Assembly (NCBI RefSeq): GCF_008017535.1
Contig: NZ_VRUA01000014.1
Span: forward strand, 1 to 64,000
Reading direction: 5' to 3'
Length of the DNA: 64,000 nt
Origin: Ottowia flava
GTDB taxonomy: Bacteria > Pseudomonadota > Gammaproteobacteria > Burkholderiales > Burkholderiaceae_C
Shown piece by piece: positions 60,543 through 64,000 of this stretch. The notes under the pieces were generated by a model. It did not search any database, was not told the DNA's origin, and saw only the letters and a program-made list of their open reading frames with translations. A program made the translations under genes and the position numbers. Each line of letters opens with the position of its first letter. The first letter of the stretch is position 1.

Positions 60543-60871
60543 TTGGCGCTCCCCATGTGAGACTGAATCCACATCCACAGCGCTGCCGCCATTGCCAACA
60601 GGGCCGACCAGGCGCCGCCGCTCAAGAGCTTTTCCAGAACCGCGCGCTTTAGCGCCTTCTGGGTCTTCATCAGCTCGATCTGCTCCTTGTGGTACTCGCG
60701 GTGCAGGATTGGGTCTCCGTCTGGGAATCCGGAAAAAAAAAGGGTGCGCACCTCCCCGAACTTGGTGTCCATGTGCTCCACCAGGCGCTTTTCCATATCG
60801 TCAAGGCGCGCTTCAACGAAGTCCGCGATGTCACGCGGATCGTTGGATTCAGGACGGTTCTGGCGTGGCAC
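60539..60871 (-). CDS. Prophage coiled-coil protein with C-terminal membrane helix
   Basis: About 110 residues from GTG 60871, placed 1 nt after the preceding tiny gene. A charged helical part (DIADFVEARLDDMEKRLVEH, REYHKEQIELMKTQKALKR) is followed by GGAWSALLAMAAALWMWI. The layout is like hemolysin XhlA-type phage proteins. An ATG at MEKRL would give a shorter form. Confidence 0.65.
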   Translation of the reverse strand: MPRQNRPESNDPRDIADFVEARLDDMEKRLVEHMDTKFGEVRTLFFSGFPDGDPILHREYHKEQIELMKTQKALKRAVLEKLLSGGAWSALLAMAAALWMWIQSHMGSAK

Positions 60872-60872
60872 T

Positions 60873-60941
60873 TCAAGCCCATTTATTGACGATGACGGCC
60901 GCCAGGACGAAGGCGGCGATGACGAAGTATTCGGGTTGCAC
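60873..60941 (-). CDS. 22-residue membrane peptide in prophage
   Basis: GTG at 60941 with GGAGGT 9 bp upstream; 22 codons, nearly all one membrane span (FVIAAFVLAAVIV, then NKWA). It begins 3 nt after one gene stop and ends 1 nt before the next start, filling an otherwise empty gap. Confidence 0.5.
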   Translation of the reverse strand: MQPEYFVIAAFVLAAVIVNKWA

Positions 60942-60944
60942 AGC

Positions 60945-61166
60945 TCACACCTCCAAAATCTCAATCGGCAGCGCGGGCGCCAGGCCTTCAATCACGCCGT
61001 CGCGCACAAACACCCGCTGGCCCACGGTGGCGGCGCCGCGCGCACGCAGCTGGCCGCCGCCTGGCAGCTGCACCACGGCCAGGCCATCGGTGATGGCGGT
61101 CACGTCGCCCACTTGCAGCGAGCGGTCGGGCATCAGGTCAAGAAACTGCTTGTACAAATTAGCCAT
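60945..61166 (-). CDS. Small prophage protein, tail region
   Basis: A 73-residue soluble protein rich in beta strands: MANLYKQFLDLMPDRSLQVG then GDVTAITDGLAVVQLPGGGQ and VFVRDGVIEG. The pattern is like a small OB-type tail or baseplate protein that sits beside the hub protein. It overlaps the larger upstream gene by 8 nt. Confidence 0.75.
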   Translation of the reverse strand: MANLYKQFLDLMPDRSLQVGDVTAITDGLAVVQLPGGGQLRARGAATVGQRVFVRDGVIEGLAPALPIEILEV

Positions 61167-63249
61167 GCGTCTGCACCTCCAGCGTCTGGCGCATCTTGGG
61201 TCGATCCCACGCCAGCGACATGCCGCGCACGTAGCCTTGCAGCACCTCGGCGCCGTCGGTGCGGCGGATGAACTGGCCGGGCAGGATCAGGCCGGTCTCG
61301 GGCAGCACGGGCAGCGTGAGACTGACCATGGCCTGCGCGCCGGTGTCGCTCAGGATGGCGCGGCCACGTTGGCGGGCAGCATCGGCGTGCGTGATAAGGG
61401 CGTCGGTCACCATGGGCGCCAGTTCATCGCCAGCGGTGCCGGTGCGGGTGATGCGCGCCAGCACGCCGGTGGCGCCTTCGCCGCTCACGTACACGCGGGT
61501 GTAGTCGGGTTTCTTGACCCATTCGACGCCCTCGATGCTCACGGGATCCATGGGCAGTTCAATGTCGGGTGCCAGCGTGCCCCAGTCCCACGGCGCCACG
61601 GGGTAGCGTGGCAGCACGCGCAGGGTGCGCGCTGTGGCGTGCGGCTGCAGGTAGCCGCCTGCGGCCTGCGCAATGGCGTTGAGCGCCGTGATGTAGCTGC
61701 CCTGGTGCGACCAGGTGCCGGCCGGCACCTGCCAGTCGGTCAGGCCCCAGTCCACCGCCCAGCCGATGCTGACGCCGTTGAGTGTCAGGACGTCGAGCAT
61801 GAGCTGCTGCGCGCTGCGCGGGCCGCTGGGGTTGCCAAACTGCTGCGTGGCCGCGTAGGGCGCATCCAGCAGCGCGGCGGTACCGCGGCCCGAAACCTCG
61901 ATGCGCGTCTGCGCAAACTGGCGGCTGCGGCGCATGCTTTCGACCAGCAGGCGGTACGGTACGCCGTTGACCTTGACCTCCACCTCGACCGGCTCACCGC
62001 TGCGCGCGGGCGCCAGCAGGGGCACCGCGGCCTTGTGCAGCGTGGCCGACCATTGCCAGGTCCACGAATCGGCGTCCAGACTCATGGCCAGGGTGTAGGC
62101 GGGCAACGGCAGATTGCCGTCGACGCGGCGCAGATCGACGTCGTTGATCACGATGTAGACCCTTCGCGCGGGCACGACGATCTGCGCTGGCTGCTCGCCG
62201 CCGTCATCCCGACACCAGAACGCCAGCACCCCCAGCGCCGACGTGTCCAGCCCGAATTGCAGCTTACCCAGGTCAGCCGGGTCGTAGCACAGATGCGGCG
62301 GCTCGGGCGGGATGGTGTGCCAACTGCGGCCGGGTGGCGGCTTGCGGGCGTCCTGCCAATGGCTGGCGAAGGCATGGGAGATGGGTGTTGCGTCACGCCC
62401 GTCCTCAACGATGAAACGGCGCGCGCCAGTGCCGTCCTGCCAGCGGCTCGCCACCGACGCCCGAAGGCGCTGCATTTCCTGCCAGTGGCTGTCCGCCGCA
62501 TGGCGCAGTGGTGAGGCGTCCTGCCAGCGGGCTGATACGGCGGCGCGAATCCGCCCGGTGTCCTGCCACGCACTTGTTGCGGCTGAGCGCACTGGCAAGC
62601 CGTCCTGATACCGGGCAGCCACGACGGCGCGCAGGCGGACAGAGTCTTGCCATTTGCTCTCGGTGGATGAGCGCACAGGTGCGGCGTCCTGCCAATGGCT
62701 GGCCCCTGGCCGTTTGATGGGTGCGGAGTCCTGCCAATGAGACGCCACAGCCGCAGTGACTGGCTTGGCGTCCTGGTAGTGGCTGTGCACCATGTGCACC
62801 AGTCCCCGAGAGACGTTGGCGTCCCAACGCAGCCCAATCGAAGCATCCAGCGCGCCGATGTCAGCGCCAACTGATAGCATGACTCCTTGGCGGATACGCA
62901 GCGCAAGGGACAACGCCCCGATGTCTGCGGCCACCTCAAGATCAGCGGGTTCTGATGGCGGGGCGCTGTCATCGCCGAAAGCCAGGGTGCCGTTTGGTGG
63001 GCCACGGAAATCCAACGTCCCAAGGGCACTGGCGGACGTACTTTTGAGCGCCAGCACGGCGCCCAGTGACCCGATGTCGGCGCTGACACGCAACGCAGCA
63101 TCAGAGGCCTGCGGCTCAGCCAGCCGGATGCTTGTTTCGAGTGCGCCAATGTCGGCGACGACACGAAGCTCGGTCGCTGGCGTGCCACCGTCACCAAAAG
63201 CAAGGATGCCGCCAGGGGGATCGCGGAAGTCGAGTGCGCCGAGTGGCAC
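61159..63249 (-). CDS. Large modular phage tail/baseplate hub-like protein with 14-residue repeats
   Basis: 696 residues from GTG 63249 (TTG 63276 is an alternative). N-terminus (1-150): four V-x-ADIGAL-type units and two LG-x-LDF-...-LAFGD units, with a third-like one near 325. Residues 156-309: eleven exact 14-residue repeats centred on (H/K/R)WQD. C-terminus (350-696): resembles gpD/gp27-like hub proteins (WSHQGSYITALNAIAQAAGG, DYTRVYVSGEGATGVLARI, LPGQFIRRTDGAE). It probably builds the tail tip, with the repeats as an extended or receptor-binding part. Confidence 0.8.
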   Translation of the reverse strand: MPLGALDFRDPPGGILAFGDGGTPATELRVVADIGALETSIRLAEPQASDAALRVSADIGSLGAVLALKSTSASALGTLDFRGPPNGTLAFGDDSAPPSEPADLEVAADIGALSLALRIRQGVMLSVGADIGALDASIGLRWDANVSRGLVHMVHSHYQDAKPVTAAVASHWQDSAPIKRPGASHWQDAAPVRSSTESKWQDSVRLRAVVAARYQDGLPVRSAATSAWQDTGRIRAAVSARWQDASPLRHAADSHWQEMQRLRASVASRWQDGTGARRFIVEDGRDATPISHAFASHWQDARKPPPGRSWHTIPPEPPHLCYDPADLGKLQFGLDTSALGVLAFWCRDDGGEQPAQIVVPARRVYIVINDVDLRRVDGNLPLPAYTLAMSLDADSWTWQWSATLHKAAVPLLAPARSGEPVEVEVKVNGVPYRLLVESMRRSRQFAQTRIEVSGRGTAALLDAPYAATQQFGNPSGPRSAQQLMLDVLTLNGVSIGWAVDWGLTDWQVPAGTWSHQGSYITALNAIAQAAGGYLQPHATARTLRVLPRYPVAPWDWGTLAPDIELPMDPVSIEGVEWVKKPDYTRVYVSGEGATGVLARITRTGTAGDELAPMVTDALITHADAARQRGRAILSDTGAQAMVSLTLPVLPETGLILPGQFIRRTDGAEVLQGYVRGMSLAWDRPKMRQTLEVQTHG
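62323..62784 (-). repeat. Eleven tandem 42-bp coding repeats
   Basis: Exactly eleven 42-bp units encode 14-residue repeats with pattern S-x-W/Y-Q-D/E-x-x-x-[LIV]-R. The start is SHYQDAKPVTAAVA and the end SHWQDARKPPPGRS. Unit 10 (EDGRDATPISHAFA) is the most diverged. There is no spacer, so this is not a CRISPR array. Confidence 0.95.
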
Positions 63250-63253
63250 ATTG

Positions 63254-63637
63254 CTACCCCAGCAGCGCTGGCTCAACCAGCCTCAACACACCACCGGCAA
63301 TGAGCGTGGTGCCAGACACCAGCTTGAAGACACCACTTCCGGCTCCATCGGTGACAGAGCCCTCTCCAACCGATACCCCGGAAGCGCTGACCAGTTCCCC
63401 GTGGGCGGCGTCTCCGCCCGCAGCGATCAGATCGTCCTCGTCGGCTTGCTGCAATGCAATTTGCCCGGCAGCGTTCAGAATGCCGCAGGGCTTCTTCAGT
63501 TTGCGCACGGCCAGCAATGCGCCGCCAGCGCTTTCGTACAAATGGATGGCGGCTTGGCCCGGCCCATCGTCCAGAAGCTCAATGGTCGCGGCGTTGCGCG
63601 CACCTCTGTGCGCAACGGTGGGGATCAGCGCACTCAT
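63254..63637 (-). CDS. Prophage structural-region protein of unknown function
   Basis: A 127-residue protein with start MSALIPTVAHRGARNAATIE, mainly beta with Gly-rich turns (GGDAAHGELVSASGVSVGEG). Position just before the hub-like gene and overlap with its upstream neighbour suggest a tail or tail-fibre role. No family recognised. Confidence 0.75.
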   Translation of the reverse strand: MSALIPTVAHRGARNAATIELLDDGPGQAAIHLYESAGGALLAVRKLKKPCGILNAAGQIALQQADEDDLIAAGGDAAHGELVSASGVSVGEGSVTDGAGSGVFKLVSGTTLIAGGVLRLVEPALLG

Positions 63638-63954
63638 GCAGGCTCCAATGGGCCAGCGGCCACGGGTTTGTGGGTGCCGGTGTGGTCCAGGGCCACCGGG
63701 ATGTAACGCTGCCCTAGCTCAAGGTCATCAAAGCGGTAGGCGCCTGTTCCTTTGACCGACCAGCCCTCGGCCACATAGCCGCCGCCTGTCTCTCGGTAAA
63801 GCCGCACGCGATAGACCAATGCAGCGGGGGCGCCATTGACCGTCACGATGTCCGCCACGCTGCCGCGCGGGGTAGACGGGCCGCCACCGTAGTCGCGCAC
63901 CCTCAAGACGATTGGGTCAACCAGTTCGGTTTCGATGCTCGCGTGATGGGTCAT
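63634..63954 (-). CDS. Prophage structural-region protein of unknown function
   Basis: A 106-residue protein (MTHHASIETELVDPIVLRVR) with an Ig-like or fibronectin-like pattern in the middle (APAALVYRVRLYRETGGGYV, GAYRFDDLELG). It overlaps both neighbours by 4 nt. Likely a virion decoration or tail protein; this is inference from fold and place. Confidence 0.75.
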   Translation of the reverse strand: MTHHASIETELVDPIVLRVRDYGGGPSTPRGSVADIVTVNGAPAALVYRVRLYRETGGGYVAEGWSVKGTGAYRFDDLELGQRYIPVALDHTGTHKPVAAGPLEPA

Positions 63955-64000
63955 CGCCACGGCCCCGTCACGTCAAAGAAGATGCCACCCTGCCTGCCGC
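63951..64000 (-). CDS. C-terminal end of a prophage gene cut by window edge
   Basis: Fifteen codons ending GGIFFDVTGPWR and TGA, whose stop overlaps the next start by 4 nt. Too short for assignment; it extends outside the window. Confidence 0.6.
   Translation of the reverse strand, partial: GRQGGIFFDVTGPWR

Larger units (their letters stand above)
58044..64000 (-). mobile_element. Prophage, lysis and tail end, running off the window
   Basis: It starts at the tRNA fragment and contains, in transcription order from the window edge inward, tail genes, small membrane protein genes, lysozyme and Rz/Rz1. All genes are on the minus strand with overlaps or gaps of a few bases. The integrase, head genes and other att site are not in the window. 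No interspersed repeats of the host are seen inside. Confidence 0.85.

Noticed and set aside
62323-62784. Possible CRISPR array because of regular 42-bp periodicity
   Set aside because: Units are contiguous with no spacers, diverged from each other and in frame within one protein.

Overview
The window is GC-rich chromosomal DNA from a betaproteobacterium, most likely Burkholderiales of the family Comamonadaceae. This is inferred from the IclR-type pobR next to pobA, branched-chain-amino-acid-type ABC transporters and an orphan TctC-type binding protein around aromatic catabolism genes, and three families of short interspersed repeats spread through the chromosomal part. I cannot name a species.

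Layout. 1-196 is the end of an IS481-family element abutting a CCTAGG target. 330-5554: MscS channel, selD, ftsY and a flavoprotein of the SelD-associated type. 5901-10828: a five-gene Liv-type ABC operon, with a terminator after the binding-protein gene and a repeat between its permeases. 10933-14403: LoiP-like protease, divergent pobR/pobA with an inverted-repeat operator, YCII protein. 14522-28275: a hydroquinone/hydroxyquinol island: LysR regulator, hapC-hapD (dioxygenase), hapE (semialdehyde dehydrogenase), TctC-like binding protein, hapF (maleylacetate reductase), a second complete Liv-type transporter, an intradiol hydroxyquinol dioxygenase, an atypical SDR and a short CaiB-like protein. 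Together these should import an aromatic compound and take it to 3-oxoadipate. 28312-37870: cold-shock/DUF1294 fusion, RNB ribonuclease, DUF924, EF-G-like GTPase, YgiQ radical SAM protein, two CHRD lipoproteins.

38060-43683 (minus strand): OlsB-like acyltransferase, PlcP-like metallophosphoesterase, GT4 glycosyltransferase, ppk1 and sixA, behind a PhoB-box-like sequence. I read this as a phosphate-starvation lipid-remodelling and polyphosphate locus. 43980-48651: DOMON-like protein, NamZ muramidase, a four-gene stress operon (including a 54-residue hydrophilic protein), a KGG-type small protein and an SDR. 48727-57944: arsC, split chromate transporter, sirtuin, waaA, phosphomannomutase, EamA transporter with a poly-C tract at its start, riboflavin synthase, tRNA-Arg(ACG), VanX-like dipeptidase, DUF2939 protein.

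From about 58044 to the end lies one end of a prophage on the minus strand. It begins at a 3'-tRNA fragment (CAU anticodon, Ile2-like) that looks like an attachment site. It holds tail genes, a lysozyme with a C-terminal membrane segment, a tightly coupled chain of very small membrane proteins and nested Rz/Rz1 spanins. The interspersed repeats occur at about 15 places in the first 56 kb. I saw none in the prophage. Several lie inside coding regions (ftsY, ygiQ, waaA, phosphomannomutase) without breaking the frame.
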